Shown here: one piece after another, positions 10,733 to 19,686 of the stretch | Position numbering within the stretch: position 1 is the stretch's first letter | Layout of the letters: each line of letters begins with the position of its first letter | DNA from: JBOIBN01 sp050739575 | Lineage (GTDB): Bacteria; Pseudomonadota; Gammaproteobacteria; JAKDMP01 | Reading direction: 5' to 3' | NCBI GenBank assembly: GCA_050739575.1 | Contig: JBOIBN010000007.1 | Location: 1 to 52,403, forward strand | Length of the DNA stretch: 52,403 nt | Translations under genes and position numbers: made by a program | The notes under the pieces: generated by a model | What the model saw: the letters and a program-made list of their open reading frames with translations, nothing else | Databases searched by the model: none | What the model was told of the DNA's origin: nothing

Positions 10733-11509
10733 TCAACCCGGCAACAGGCGGATTACGACGTATATTGCCGCGATTCCGAGCGCGACCAGTGCCACCACCG
10801 CGAGCGACTGGCGTCCTGGATGACGACTGCGCAGGCGCGGGATGAGATCCGCCACGGCGATATAAAGCAGGCTTGCCGAGGCCACCGCCATAATGAAAGG
10901 CAGCGCCACGCCCTCGCCGCGCAACACCGCGAAAGCGCTCACTCCGCCCACCAGCATGACTGCACTGGAGGCGATCGTCAGCGCCAGCGCGCGGCTGCGC
11001 CGATAGCCCGTCATCAGAAGTACCGAGAGGTCGCCGATCTGCTGCGGGATATGGTGCGCCAGGATGGCCGCGAACAGCACCAGCGCGGCCTTGAAATTGG
11101 CCAACAGCGTCGCGGCGAGCAGCACCCCGGCGAGAAAATTGTGCAGGCTCGTTCCGGCGAGCACCATCACGGCCGTGGCCCGGTCGTCGGCTGACTGCAC
11201 GGATTCGCCCGCCGCCACGTCGTGGGCGTGATGCCAGTGGATCAGTTTTTCCAGCGCGAAAAAGGCGAGGATGCCCACGGCCAGCGCGAGACCGAGATTG
11301 AGCGCCCGCGCAGGCGCCGCATCGGCAAAGGCCGCGGGCAACAGATCGAGGCAGGCGGCGCCAAGCAAAACGCCGGTACTGAAACTCACCAGGGCCGGCA
11401 CCAGGCGCGCGAGCACCCGTGCGCCGAGCAGCGAGAGCAAGGCGGCTCCGAGCGCACTGCCGAAAGCGCCGCTGCCGGTGAGAATTAACACCCAGGCCCA
11501 ATTCGTCAT
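10733..11509 (-). CDS. ZIP-family divalent metal transporter
   Basis: A 258-residue membrane protein with about eight hydrophobic segments. The ZIP signatures are on helices 4 and 5: AGTSLHNFLAGVLLAA and LAHHIPQQIGDLSVLL, where histidines and glutamine line the metal path. A histidine-rich loop (EKLIHWHHAHD) lies before them. It probably imports zinc or another divalent ion. I chose the ATG at 11509, preceded by a GGGGCG-type ribosome binding site. It sits between pgeF and clpB, which are adjacent in E. coli and many relatives, so it is an insertion in an otherwise conserved order. Confidence 0.85.
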   Translation of the reverse strand: MTNWAWVLILTGSGAFGSALGAALLSLLGARVLARLVPALVSFSTGVLLGAACLDLLPAAFADAAPARALNLGLALAVGILAFFALEKLIHWHHAHDVAAGESVQSADDRATAVMVLAGTSLHNFLAGVLLAATLLANFKAALVLFAAILAHHIPQQIGDLSVLLMTGYRRSRALALTIASSAVMLVGGVSAFAVLRGEGVALPFIMAVASASLLYIAVADLIPRLRSRHPGRQSLAVVALVALGIAAIYVVIRLLPG

Positions 11510-11618
11510 TTCGCCCCTGCTCCGTCCGCCCAATTCGACGAGCGCGTTCCTATGCTGACAGAGTCGTCAAATATCGTTCCCGGCGAGCTGTTGAAAGATG
11601 TAGCGAGCGCAGTAGTTT

Positions 11619-12362
11619 TCAATGGTCTTCCATCCAGATCAGGTTTGCCATTCGTCCGGTCTCGCCGTCGCGACGGTGTGAATAGAAACGTTCGCGGTCC
11701 TCGTAGGTGCAGAAGTCGCCGCCCGCGATCGCGCCCACGCCGGCGGAGGCCAAACGCGCGCGGGCGAGTGCGGCGAGATCGCAAAACCAATGGCCGTCGC
11801 GGCCGCTGGTAGTGAATGCAGCGTCGGCGCCGGGAGATTCCGCAAAGGCTGCCCGCACTTCCGCTCCCACCTCGTAATGGCCGGCGCCGATTGCAGGACC
11901 CAGCCAGGCCACCGTCTCTTCGGCCGCCACCGGCATGGCCGCAAGCGCCGCCTCGACGACACCGGCGGCGAGGCCGCGCCAGCCGCCATGGGCGATGCCG
12001 ATGGCACTTCCGTCCCGTGCCGCGAGCAATACCGGCAGGCAATCGGCAGTGAGCACGGCGAGCACACGTCCCGGCGTACGCGTCACCGCGCCATCGGCCT
12101 CGGGCCTGTCCGCCGCACACTTCTCCGCAACGGCGATCGTGTTTCCGTGCACCTGATTCAGCCAGAGGGGTTCGGCCGGGAGCCGTGCCGTCTCCACCAG
12201 CCGCGCGCGATTCGCCGCGACGGCGTGCGGATCGTCGCCGACGTGCGCGCCAAGATTGAGACTCGCATAAGCCCCGACGCTCGCTCCGCCCGCACGCGTC
12301 GTCGTTAATGCTCGGATGCCGGGGGGCGCATCCCAGCGGGGCGCGATCCCGGGCGAATTCAT
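11619..12362 (-). CDS. pgeF: Peptidoglycan editing factor PgeF (YfiH/DUF152 family)
   Basis: A 247-residue member of the YfiH (Cu-oxidase_4, formerly DUF152) family. Conserved zinc-site residues appear in NQVHGNTIA, TADCLPVLLA and GIAHGGWRGLA. E. coli PgeF removes wrongly incorporated L-serine-containing precursors from the peptidoglycan pathway; other members act as purine nucleoside-metabolising enzymes. Its ATG overlaps the stop of rluD by four bases, so the two are translationally coupled, exactly as in E. coli. Confidence 0.92.
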   Translation of the reverse strand: MNSPGIAPRWDAPPGIRALTTTRAGGASVGAYASLNLGAHVGDDPHAVAANRARLVETARLPAEPLWLNQVHGNTIAVAEKCAADRPEADGAVTRTPGRVLAVLTADCLPVLLAARDGSAIGIAHGGWRGLAAGVVEAALAAMPVAAEETVAWLGPAIGAGHYEVGAEVRAAFAESPGADAAFTTSGRDGHWFCDLAALARARLASAGVGAIAGGDFCTYEDRERFYSHRRDGETGRMANLIWMEDH

Positions 12363-13342
12363 CGCGTGACACCGCGCAGGACTTCGAGCAGGGCTGCAAA
12401 ATCACCGGGCAGCGGCGCCGTAAACGCGACCGCCTCACCGCTTTGCGGATGACGGAAGGCGAGGCGCGCGGCGTGCAGGGCCTGGCGGTCGAAGCCGCGC
12501 ACGGCGGCGGCCGTTTCCGGCGCGAGTCCCGCCGGCAAGGCCGCACGCCCGCCGTAGGTTCGATCGCCGACGATGGGGGTATGCCGATGCGCCAGATGCA
12601 CGCGAATCTGGTGTGTGCGCCCGGTCTCGAGCGTCACCGTGAGCAGCGTGAAGCCGCGCAGACGCTCCGCCACGCGGGTATGGGTGACGGCCACCCGGCC
12701 GCGTTCCACCACCGCCATGTGGGTGCGCAGGCCCGGATGCCGTCCGATCGGCGCCTCGATGCGCTCGCCGGCCACGACCTCGCCGCGCACGAGGGCGAGA
12801 TACTCGCGGTGCAGTTCGCGGCGCTCGAGCGCTGCGACGAGGCCCGCGTGAGCGCCCGGCGTGCGTGCAACGAGAAGCAACCCGGTCGTGTCCTTGTCCA
12901 GACGATGCACCAAGCCCGCGCGCGGCAAGCGCTCCAGTTCGGGCGCGTAATGCAGCAGTGCGTTGACGAGGGTGCCGTCGCGGTTGCCCGCGCCTGGATG
13001 CACGACCAGACCCGCCGGCTTGTTCACGACGATGATCTCGCCGTCCGCGTGAACCACGTCGAGCGCAATCGCCTCGGGCACGTCGGCGATCAGCGGTGCG
13101 AGCGTTGCGACAAGCTCGATCCGCTCTCCGCCGCGCAGCTTGTCGCGCGGACGCGGGCGCTCGCCGTCCACCGTGACCGCTCCCGCCTCGATCCACTGCT
13201 TCAGACGCACGCGCGAGTACTCGGGCAGCGAGCGGGCAAGCGCCGCGTCCAGTCTCAGGCCCGCGAGCCCGGCATCGGCCACGAAGGCGTGGCGACGAAC
13301 TTCCGCCTTCCCGGAAGGTCTCGTCACGATACAATGCTCCAT
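12359..13342 (-). CDS. rluD: 23S rRNA pseudouridine synthase RluD
   Basis: A 327-residue RluA-family synthase that makes pseudouridines in helix 69 of 23S rRNA. It has an N-terminal S4 RNA-binding domain (RLDAALARSLPEYSRVRLKQ, about residues 30-90) and the catalytic aspartate motif HRLDKDTTGLLLVAR. The later signature is TLETGRTHQIRVHLAHRHTP. It is divergent from bamD with only 18 bp between start codons, a conserved gammaproteobacterial arrangement. Confidence 0.95.
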   Translation of the reverse strand: MEHCIVTRPSGKAEVRRHAFVADAGLAGLRLDAALARSLPEYSRVRLKQWIEAGAVTVDGERPRPRDKLRGGERIELVATLAPLIADVPEAIALDVVHADGEIIVVNKPAGLVVHPGAGNRDGTLVNALLHYAPELERLPRAGLVHRLDKDTTGLLLVARTPGAHAGLVAALERRELHREYLALVRGEVVAGERIEAPIGRHPGLRTHMAVVERGRVAVTHTRVAERLRGFTLLTVTLETGRTHQIRVHLAHRHTPIVGDRTYGGRAALPAGLAPETAAAVRGFDRQALHAARLAFRHPQSGEAVAFTAPLPGDFAALLEVLRGVTR

Positions 13343-13360
13343 TCTGGAACGGATGACATC

Positions 13361-14134
13361 ATGCGCCGGTTCTTCTCCTCACTGGCCGTAGCGGCCGTGA
13401 CCGCGATGGTTCTTGCGGGCTGCGCGCATCACGGGCCCAGACCGATTCCGCCTGCGTCCGTGCTCTACAAACACGCGCAAGACAATCTCATGTTAGAGAA
13501 CTGGAAACCGGCGATCGCCCAGTTGCGTCAGCTCCTCTCGACCTATCCCTTCGGCGAGTATGCCACGCAGGCGCGCCTCGAGCTGATCTACGCCAACTAC
13601 CGCTCAAACCAGCCCGACGAAGTCGCCAAGCAGTCCGACGACTTCGTTCAGGAGAACCCGGCGAGTCCCTACGTGCCCTACGCCATGTTCATGAAGGGCG
13701 CGGCCTATGCGAACGCCCTGCAACCCGGCCCGCTCGACTCGTTCTTTCACACCAATCTGTCCCGGCGCGATCCGATAGACGACGAGCAGGCCTTTGCCGC
13801 CTTCAAGCAGCTTATCGTGCGCTATCCGGATTCTCCCTACGCGCAGCGCGCCAGGCAGTGGATGATATTCGTGCGCGACCGCCTCGCCAACTTCAGTCTG
13901 GGCGTCGCGCGCTTCTACGCCTCCCGCAAGCAATGGGTTGCCGCGGTGGACCGCGCATCCGACGTGGTGACCACTTTTCCGGCGACGCCGGCGGCCACTC
14001 CGGCGCTGAAAATCATGATGCAGGGCTATCGTGCGCTCGGCGAAGATCAGCTTGCCGCGGCGGCCGAAACCTACTATCGCTACAACTTCGAATCCCCCAC
14101 GGCCGCAGCGGCGGCGGCAACCTCCTCCCACTGA
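13361..14134 (+). CDS. bamD: Outer membrane assembly lipoprotein BamD
   Basis: A 257-residue lipoprotein of the BAM complex that inserts beta-barrel proteins into the outer membrane. The signal peptide ends in the lipobox LAGC (Cys22), and the mature part is a series of TPR units (LYKHAQDNLMLENWKPAIAQ, then QAFAAFKQLIVRYPDSPYAQ). I chose the ATG at 13361 because it directly starts MRRFFSSLAVAAVTAMVLAG; the reading frame is open far upstream but that part lies opposite rluD. It ends in an Ala/Ser-rich tail. Confidence 0.95.
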   Translation: MRRFFSSLAVAAVTAMVLAGCAHHGPRPIPPASVLYKHAQDNLMLENWKPAIAQLRQLLSTYPFGEYATQARLELIYANYRSNQPDEVAKQSDDFVQENPASPYVPYAMFMKGAAYANALQPGPLDSFFHTNLSRRDPIDDEQAFAAFKQLIVRYPDSPYAQRARQWMIFVRDRLANFSLGVARFYASRKQWVAAVDRASDVVTTFPATPAATPALKIMMQGYRALGEDQLAAAAETYYRYNFESPTAAAAAATSSH

Positions 14135-14142
14135 CCTCACGT

Positions 14143-14164
14143 GCTGTCCGGCGCAACGGACAGC
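14143..14164. terminator. Hairpin between convergent bamD and nadE
   Basis: A perfect 8-bp stem, GCTGTCCG (14143-14150) with CGGACAGC (14157-14164), closes a 6-base loop. It sits in the 38-bp gap between two convergent genes, so it may act as a bidirectional terminator. There is no strong T tract on either side, so this is tentative. Confidence 0.45.
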
Positions 14165-14172
14165 GCGAACGC

Positions 14173-15954
14173 TCACCCGGCGGTCTTTGCCTTCGTCTTG
14201 CCGTTCGGCCGCTCCGCGGCCTGCGCCTTGTCTTCTGCACAGTGCGTCGCCTTGAAGCCGGAAGTGATGGGATAGCGGCGCTCGCGCCCGAAGGCGCGGG
14301 CGGAAATCTTGACACCGGGGGGCGCCTGGCGACGCTTGTACTCGTTACGCTTGATCCGTCGCGAGATCTGCCGAATCGTCGTCAGCTCGAAACCTTCGCT
14401 CACCAGATCGTCGGCGTTCTGATCCTTCTCGATCAGGCCGGCGAGCACCGCATCCAGTACCGGATAGGGCGGCAGCGAATCGGTGTCCTTCTGATTCGGC
14501 GCGAGTTCGGCCGAGGGTTCGCGCGTGAGCACCTGTTCGGGAATCGGCGCCACGTCGCCCTGGTGATTGCGGTAGCGCGCGAGCCGGTAGATCAGCGTCT
14601 TCGACACATCCTTGAGCGGTGCGAATCCGCCCGCCATGTCGCCGTAAAGGGTGGCGTAACCGGTGGCGTATTCGCTCTTGTTTCCCGTCGAGAGCACCAG
14701 CTTGCCGGTCTTGTTGGAGATCGCCATCAGGATGAGGCCGCGGCAGCGCGACTGGATGTTCTCCTCGGTGACGTCCGGCTCCAGTCCCGTGAAAACGTCC
14801 TTGAGCACGCTCGCGAAGGCCTGGAACGGCTCCTCGATGGAGACCACGTGAAGCTTTACACCGAGCCGACGCACCTGCTCCTTGGCCAGTTCGGCGCTGA
14901 GTTCGCTGGTATAGCGCGAGGGCATGAATACGGCGACGACCTGGTTCGCCCCCAGCGCATCCACGGCGAGCGCGAGCGTCAGCGCCGAATCCACGCCGCC
15001 CGAAAGCCCGATCAGTGCGCCCTTGAATCCGTTCTTCACCGCGTAGTCGTGCACCCCGAGCATGAGCGCCTTGTAGACATCGGCATCGGGTTCCGCAAGC
15101 GCACCCGGAGTGGCGGTATCGAGGTCGGCATCGAGCGACGCTGCCGGCCGGACGTCGGCAATCCGCTCGGTGTTGTCGCATTTGGCCCGTCCGCCGAAAT
15201 GACCGCGGCTGCCCACCCCGGCCGAGACCTTGAGGATGGCGAAGTCTTCCCTGAAACCGGGCATCCGATCCTCGATTTCGCCGTGCTTGTTGACGGCGAA
15301 CGAGTGGCCGTCGAAAACCAGTTCGTCCTGCCCGCCGACGAGATTCAGATAGATAATGGCAACCCCGTTTTCGCGTGCGCGTTCGGCAATGATCTGCTCG
15401 CGCTCCGCCCGTTTGCCGACGTTGTAGGGAGAGGCGTTGAGGTTGACGACGAGACGTGCGCCGGCGCGCCCGGCGTCGCACACCGGGCCCGCGACCCAGG
15501 CGTCCTCGCAGATCGTGAACCCGATCGGCAATCCCTTGAAGTCCACCACGACCGGTTCGCTGCCGGGCGTGAAATAGCGCTTCTCGTCGAAGACGCCGTA
15601 GTTGGGCAGCTCGCGCTTGCGATAAACGGCACGCGTCTCGCCTGCGCCGATCACCGAGCAGGCGTTGTATATCAACCCGTCCTGATACTCGGGATGTCCG
15701 ACCACGATACGGGCCTCGCCGACCGCGCCGCGCAGCTGCTTGAGCGCCTCGTTGACCTGGCAGCGCATATCCGGATGCAGCAGCAGATCCTCGGGCGGAT
15801 AACCCGTAAGCGTGAGTTCGGGGAACACGATGAGATCGCACTGATTCTGATGCGCGCCGACATAGTCGAGCACGCGCCGCATGTTGCCGGCGACGTCGCC
15901 GACTATCGTGTTGATCTGCGCGAGTCCGATGTGGACCGTGCTCACGTGGACCAC
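14173..15954 (-). CDS. nadE: Glutamine-dependent NAD+ synthetase
   Basis: A 593-residue two-domain enzyme that amidates deamido-NAD to NAD with glutamine as nitrogen donor. The N-terminal nitrilase-type glutaminase domain has the glutamate in FPELTLTGYPPEDLLLH and the cysteine in GFTICEDAWVAG. The C-terminal synthetase domain has the PP-loop LSGGVDSALTLALAVDALG and the later LVLSTGNKSEYATGYATLYG. The start is a GTG at 15954 or 15945. It lies 37 bp downstream of sucD on the same strand. Confidence 0.95.
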   Translation of the reverse strand: MVHVSTVHIGLAQINTIVGDVAGNMRRVLDYVGAHQNQCDLIVFPELTLTGYPPEDLLLHPDMRCQVNEALKQLRGAVGEARIVVGHPEYQDGLIYNACSVIGAGETRAVYRKRELPNYGVFDEKRYFTPGSEPVVVDFKGLPIGFTICEDAWVAGPVCDAGRAGARLVVNLNASPYNVGKRAEREQIIAERARENGVAIIYLNLVGGQDELVFDGHSFAVNKHGEIEDRMPGFREDFAILKVSAGVGSRGHFGGRAKCDNTERIADVRPAASLDADLDTATPGALAEPDADVYKALMLGVHDYAVKNGFKGALIGLSGGVDSALTLALAVDALGANQVVAVFMPSRYTSELSAELAKEQVRRLGVKLHVVSIEEPFQAFASVLKDVFTGLEPDVTEENIQSRCRGLILMAISNKTGKLVLSTGNKSEYATGYATLYGDMAGGFAPLKDVSKTLIYRLARYRNHQGDVAPIPEQVLTREPSAELAPNQKDTDSLPPYPVLDAVLAGLIEKDQNADDLVSEGFELTTIRQISRRIKRNEYKRRQAPPGVKISARAFGRERRYPITSGFKATHCAEDKAQAAERPNGKTKAKTAG

Positions 15955-15991
15955 CGCCGGCGCGCGCGTTTCATACGCTGATCGAGGGCGT

Positions 15992-16861
15992 TCAACCGAG
16001 CTCGGCCTTGACGGCGCGGCCGATCTCCGCCGGCGAACGCACGGTCGCGACGCCCGCAGCCTCCAGCGCTTCGAACTTCTGCTCCGCCGTGCCCTTGCCG
16101 CCCGCGACGATGGCGCCCGCGTGACCCATGCGCTTGCCGGACGGCGCGGTGACGCCCGCGATGTAGGCGACGACCGGCTTTCTCACCTGCTCATGAATGT
16201 ACGCCGCCGCCGCTTCCTCGTCGCTGCCGCCGATCTCCCCGACCATGACGATGGCTTCGGTCGCCGGATCGTCCTTGAACAGCGCGATCACGTCTATGAA
16301 TCCCATACCGTGCACCGGATCGCCACCGATCCCGACGCAGGTGGACTGACCCAACCCTTCGAGCGTGGTCTGATGCACGGCGACGTAGGTGAGCGTGCCC
16401 GAGCGCGACACGATCCCGACCCGCCCCGGCTTGTGGATGTAGCCCGGCATGATGCCGATCTTGCATTCGCCGGGCGTGATGACGCCCGGACAGTTCGGAC
16501 CGATCAAGCGCACGTCGCTGCCGGCGAGCGCGGCCTTCACGCGCACCATGTCGAGCACCGGAATGCCTTCGGTGATGCACACGACCGTCGCGATGCCCGC
16601 GTCCACGGCTTCGAGTATCGCGTCGGCAGCGAACGGCGCCGGCACGTAGATCATGCTCGCCGTCGCGCCGGTTGCGGCAACCGCCTCCGCACAGGTGTCG
16701 AACACCGGGCGATCCAGATGCGTTTCGCCGCCGCGTCCCGGCGTCACGCCGCCGACGAGCTGCGTGCCGTAGGCGATCGCTTGTTCGCTGTGGAATGTGC
16801 CCTGCCGTCCGGTAAAACCCTGGCAGATGACCTTCGTCGTCTTGTCTATCAATATGCTCAT
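15992..16861 (-). CDS. sucD: Succinyl-CoA synthetase alpha subunit
   Basis: A 289-residue subunit that binds CoA and carries the phosphohistidine of the TCA-cycle enzyme converting succinyl-CoA to succinate with nucleotide triphosphate formation. It starts MSILIDKTTKVICQGFTGRQ, has the CoA-binding Rossmann part (PGVITPGECKIGIMPGYIHK) and the active-site histidine in KRMGHAGAIVAGGKGTAEQK. Its start overlaps the end of sucC by four bases, so the two form one operon. Confidence 0.97.
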   Translation of the reverse strand: MSILIDKTTKVICQGFTGRQGTFHSEQAIAYGTQLVGGVTPGRGGETHLDRPVFDTCAEAVAATGATASMIYVPAPFAADAILEAVDAGIATVVCITEGIPVLDMVRVKAALAGSDVRLIGPNCPGVITPGECKIGIMPGYIHKPGRVGIVSRSGTLTYVAVHQTTLEGLGQSTCVGIGGDPVHGMGFIDVIALFKDDPATEAIVMVGEIGGSDEEAAAAYIHEQVRKPVVAYIAGVTAPSGKRMGHAGAIVAGGKGTAEQKFEALEAAGVATVRSPAEIGRAVKAELG

Positions 16862-18033
16862 GTGCTGCTCCCCGTGCGGGCGGCCGCGACCACCTTGTCG
16901 GCGGCCTCGTTCAGATTCTTCGCGGACAGGATGTCGAGTCCGCTTTCCGCGAGCAGCCGCTGCCCCGCCTCCGCGTTCGTACCTTCGAGCCGCACGACGA
17001 CCGGCACCGACACGCCGACGTCCTTGACGGCGGCGATGATGCCTGCCGCGATGATGTCGCAGCGCACGATGCCGCCGAAGATGTTGACGAGAATCGCACG
17101 CACCTTTTCGTTGGAGAGGATCAGGCGGAACGCCGCCGTCACCCGCTCGGTCGTCGCCCCGCCGCCGACGTCGAGAAAATTCGCCGGCGCGCCCCCGGCG
17201 AGCTGGATGAGATCCATCGTCGCCATCGCCAGACCCGCGCCGTTCACCATGCAGGCGATGTCGCCATCGAGCACGACGTAGTTCAGTCCGTGCTCGGCGG
17301 CCTCGGCCTCGGCCGGATCTTCCTGGCCAGAATCGCGCATCGCCGCGAGCGCCGGCTGGCGGAAGAGTGCGTTGTCGTCGATGTTCAACTTCGCATCGAG
17401 CGCGATGATTTCACCCTCCTCGGTCACGATGAGCGGATTGATCTCGATCAGGCTGGTGTCGCGCGCGAGCGCGAGCGCATAAAGTGCGTGGGCGAGTTTT
17501 ATGAAGCGCTTCTGCCGATCGCCGTCGAGACCGAGCGCAAAGGCGAGCCGCCGGCCCTCGAAGCCGGAAAAGCCCGCGGCCGGATTCACCGCCACCTTCA
17601 CGATCTTCTCCGGCGTCTTGTCGGCGACCTCTTCTATCTCCATGCCGCCGGCCGCCGAGGCGATGAAGACAAATCGTTCGCGCGTGCGATCCACCAGCAG
17701 CCCGAGATAAAGTTCGCGCGCGATCTTCGAGCCGCGCTCGACCCACACCCGCTCGATCGGCAGCCCTTCGCCGCCGGTCTGATGGGTCACCAGTTGCCGC
17801 CCGATCATCGCGGCCGCGGCGTCGCCCACTTCGTCGGGCGTGCGGCACAGCTTCACGCCGCCCGCCTTGCCGCGTCCGCCGGCGTGGACCTGGGCTTTGA
17901 CCACCCACAGATCGCCGCCGAGCGCGCGCGCCGCGTTCTCGGCCTCGTCCGCGCTCGCGGCCACGCGGCCTTCGGGAACCGGGATGCCGAACTCGGCAAA
18001 CAGGCCCTTGGCCTGATATTCGTGCAAATTCAT
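16858..18033 (-). CDS. sucC: Succinyl-CoA synthetase beta subunit
   Basis: A 391-residue ATP-grasp subunit of succinyl-CoA synthetase. It starts MNLHEYQAKGLFAEFGIPVP, the family's hallmark, and has VVKAQVHAGGRGKAGGVKL in the ATP-grasp domain. IEINPLIVTEEGEIIALDAK provides metal ligands, and the C-terminal ligase domain contains NIFGGIVRCDIIAAGII. I chose the ATG at 18033 because it precisely precedes that conserved start. It is divergent from pilS with only 45 bp between them, so both promoters must be compact or overlapping. Confidence 0.97.
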   Translation of the reverse strand: MNLHEYQAKGLFAEFGIPVPEGRVAASADEAENAARALGGDLWVVKAQVHAGGRGKAGGVKLCRTPDEVGDAAAAMIGRQLVTHQTGGEGLPIERVWVERGSKIARELYLGLLVDRTRERFVFIASAAGGMEIEEVADKTPEKIVKVAVNPAAGFSGFEGRRLAFALGLDGDRQKRFIKLAHALYALALARDTSLIEINPLIVTEEGEIIALDAKLNIDDNALFRQPALAAMRDSGQEDPAEAEAAEHGLNYVVLDGDIACMVNGAGLAMATMDLIQLAGGAPANFLDVGGGATTERVTAAFRLILSNEKVRAILVNIFGGIVRCDIIAAGIIAAVKDVGVSVPVVVRLEGTNAEAGQRLLAESGLDILSAKNLNEAADKVVAAARTGSST

Positions 18034-18078
18034 GGTATAGAGACCTTGCTTTTTGGAGCAGCGGAGTCGTTGCGGGCC

Positions 18079-19686
18079 ATGCGCGGCAGCGCGGAGAACC
18101 ATCTATTTTGGGCCATCGGCCGAGGTTTCGCAAAACGCGGAACCGCGCGCGACCCCGATCTGATCGAACAGAACCTGCGCTGGCGGCTGCTCGAACTGCT
18201 CAATATCTATCGGCTGGTCCTCGCGGCGTCGATCCTCGTCATCGCTGTGGTGCCCGTCTTCGCGCAGGTGCTCGGCGTCGCGGCGCCGCTCTTCACCTCC
18301 GCCGCCGGAGCCGTCTATCTGCTCTTCGCCCTGGTCGTGATCGCGGCGCTCGCGCGCAAGCGTCCGGGTCTCCAGGTGCAGGCCGCGCTCGAACCGCTGA
18401 CCGATCTGTTCGCCGCGGTCGTGATCGTGCAGGCGATCGGCGCCAACCTCGGCATCCTCGCCGTGCTCCTCGTGCCGCCCGTCGCGGTCGCGGCCGCGAG
18501 CGCCGACAACCGGCGGCGGGCCTTGTTCTTCGCCTCGCTCGCGACGCTCACGCTGCTCGCCGTCGTGCTCGGCAACCAGCTCGGCCGCGGACTGGACTTC
18601 ATCTATTACACCGAGGCCGGCCTCTTCGGCTTGGCCGCCTTCGCCTTCGCGCTCGCGGCCTATGCGCTTGCGCGGGGACTCAGCGAAACCCTCGCGCTTG
18701 CCCAGAAACGCCGGCTCGAACTGCGCGGGCTGGACGAAATCAACCGTCTCATCGTCGCCCGGCTGCGCATCGGGATCGTGGTGCTCGATGACGCGGGCGC
18801 GGCGACGCTCGTCAATCCTGCCGCGCGGCACCTGATCGGCGACGCCGCCATCGCCGAACTCGCGCGCCAGACTGGCGGACAGGCAGGGATGCGCACGCAC
18901 AAACTGCCGGGCGGCGCGACGGTGAGGCTTACGACCGTCCCGCTCGGCGACGGCGAAGACGCCGCCCGTCTTCTGTTCGTGGAAGAAGTGGATGCGGCCG
19001 CGAAGCAGGCTCAGGCGCTCAAGCTCGCCGCGCTCGGGCGGCTCGGCGCCGGCATCGCGCACCAGTTCCGCAACCCGCTGGGCGCCATCGCCCACGCCGG
19101 CCAACTGCTGGCCGAGACGCCCGGACTCGGTGCGCGCGAAACCGGGCTGGTGCAGATCATCCGCCGTCAGAGCGGACGGCTCGACCGGCTGATCGGCGAT
19201 CTCCTCAATCTCGCCCGCCCGGGAACGGGCGGCGCGTATCCGTTCCGGCTCGGCGCGTGGCTGGAGGAATTTATCGCCGCGGAGCGCGAACGCGTTCCCG
19301 AGCGCGCGGCCCGGCTCAAGCTGAGCACCCCCGTCGCCGATCTCGAGGTGCGCTTCGATCCCGTGCATCTGGAACACATCGTCGCCAACCTCGTTGACAA
19401 CGCCTTTCTGCACGGCGACTCGCCGGCTGGAGTCGAACTCGTCTGCATCCGCCGCGACGGACGCGCGACGATCGAGGTGCGCGACCGCGGGCCGGGCCTG
19501 CCCGCCGACGTCGAGCGCCTGTTCGAGCCCTTCGCCACCACCGCGGCGACCGGCACCGGGCTCGGGTTGTATATTGCGCGTGAACTCGCGGACGCGAACG
19601 GCGCAAACTTGAGCGCCCTCTCCCGCGCCGGCGGCGGCGCCTGTTTCCGGCTCGAACTGGCAGAGAATCCGCAATGGCTGGAGTAA
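18079..19686 (+). CDS. pilS: Type IV pilus sensor kinase PilS
   Basis: A 535-residue membrane histidine kinase. About six hydrophobic segments fill roughly residues 35-195 (NIYRLVLAASILVIAVVPVF, later LFGLAAFAFALAAYALARGL). A PAS-like region follows (GIVVLDDAGAATLVNPAARHLIG), then the phosphoacceptor histidine in GRLGAGIAHQFRNPLGAIAH. The ATPase domain has the N box NLVDNAFLHG and the G boxes RDRGPGLPADV and GTGLGLYIARELA. In other bacteria PilS senses pilin level in the membrane and controls PilR. The frame is open upstream, opposite sucC; the ATG at 18079 is the first one past the sucC start. It overlaps pilR by 13 bases. Confidence 0.92.
   Translation: MRGSAENHLFWAIGRGFAKRGTARDPDLIEQNLRWRLLELLNIYRLVLAASILVIAVVPVFAQVLGVAAPLFTSAAGAVYLLFALVVIAALARKRPGLQVQAALEPLTDLFAAVVIVQAIGANLGILAVLLVPPVAVAAASADNRRRALFFASLATLTLLAVVLGNQLGRGLDFIYYTEAGLFGLAAFAFALAAYALARGLSETLALAQKRRLELRGLDEINRLIVARLRIGIVVLDDAGAATLVNPAARHLIGDAAIAELARQTGGQAGMRTHKLPGGATVRLTTVPLGDGEDAARLLFVEEVDAAAKQAQALKLAALGRLGAGIAHQFRNPLGAIAHAGQLLAETPGLGARETGLVQIIRRQSGRLDRLIGDLLNLARPGTGGAYPFRLGAWLEEFIAAERERVPERAARLKLSTPVADLEVRFDPVHLEHIVANLVDNAFLHGDSPAGVELVCIRRDGRATIEVRDRGPGLPADVERLFEPFATTAATGTGLGLYIARELADANGANLSALSRAGGGACFRLELAENPQWLE

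Noticed and set aside
10681..10740. Heat-shock (sigma-32) promoter before clpB
   Set aside because: TTGAAA and CCCCAT are both present upstream, but 25 bases apart, too far for a sigma-32 promoter.
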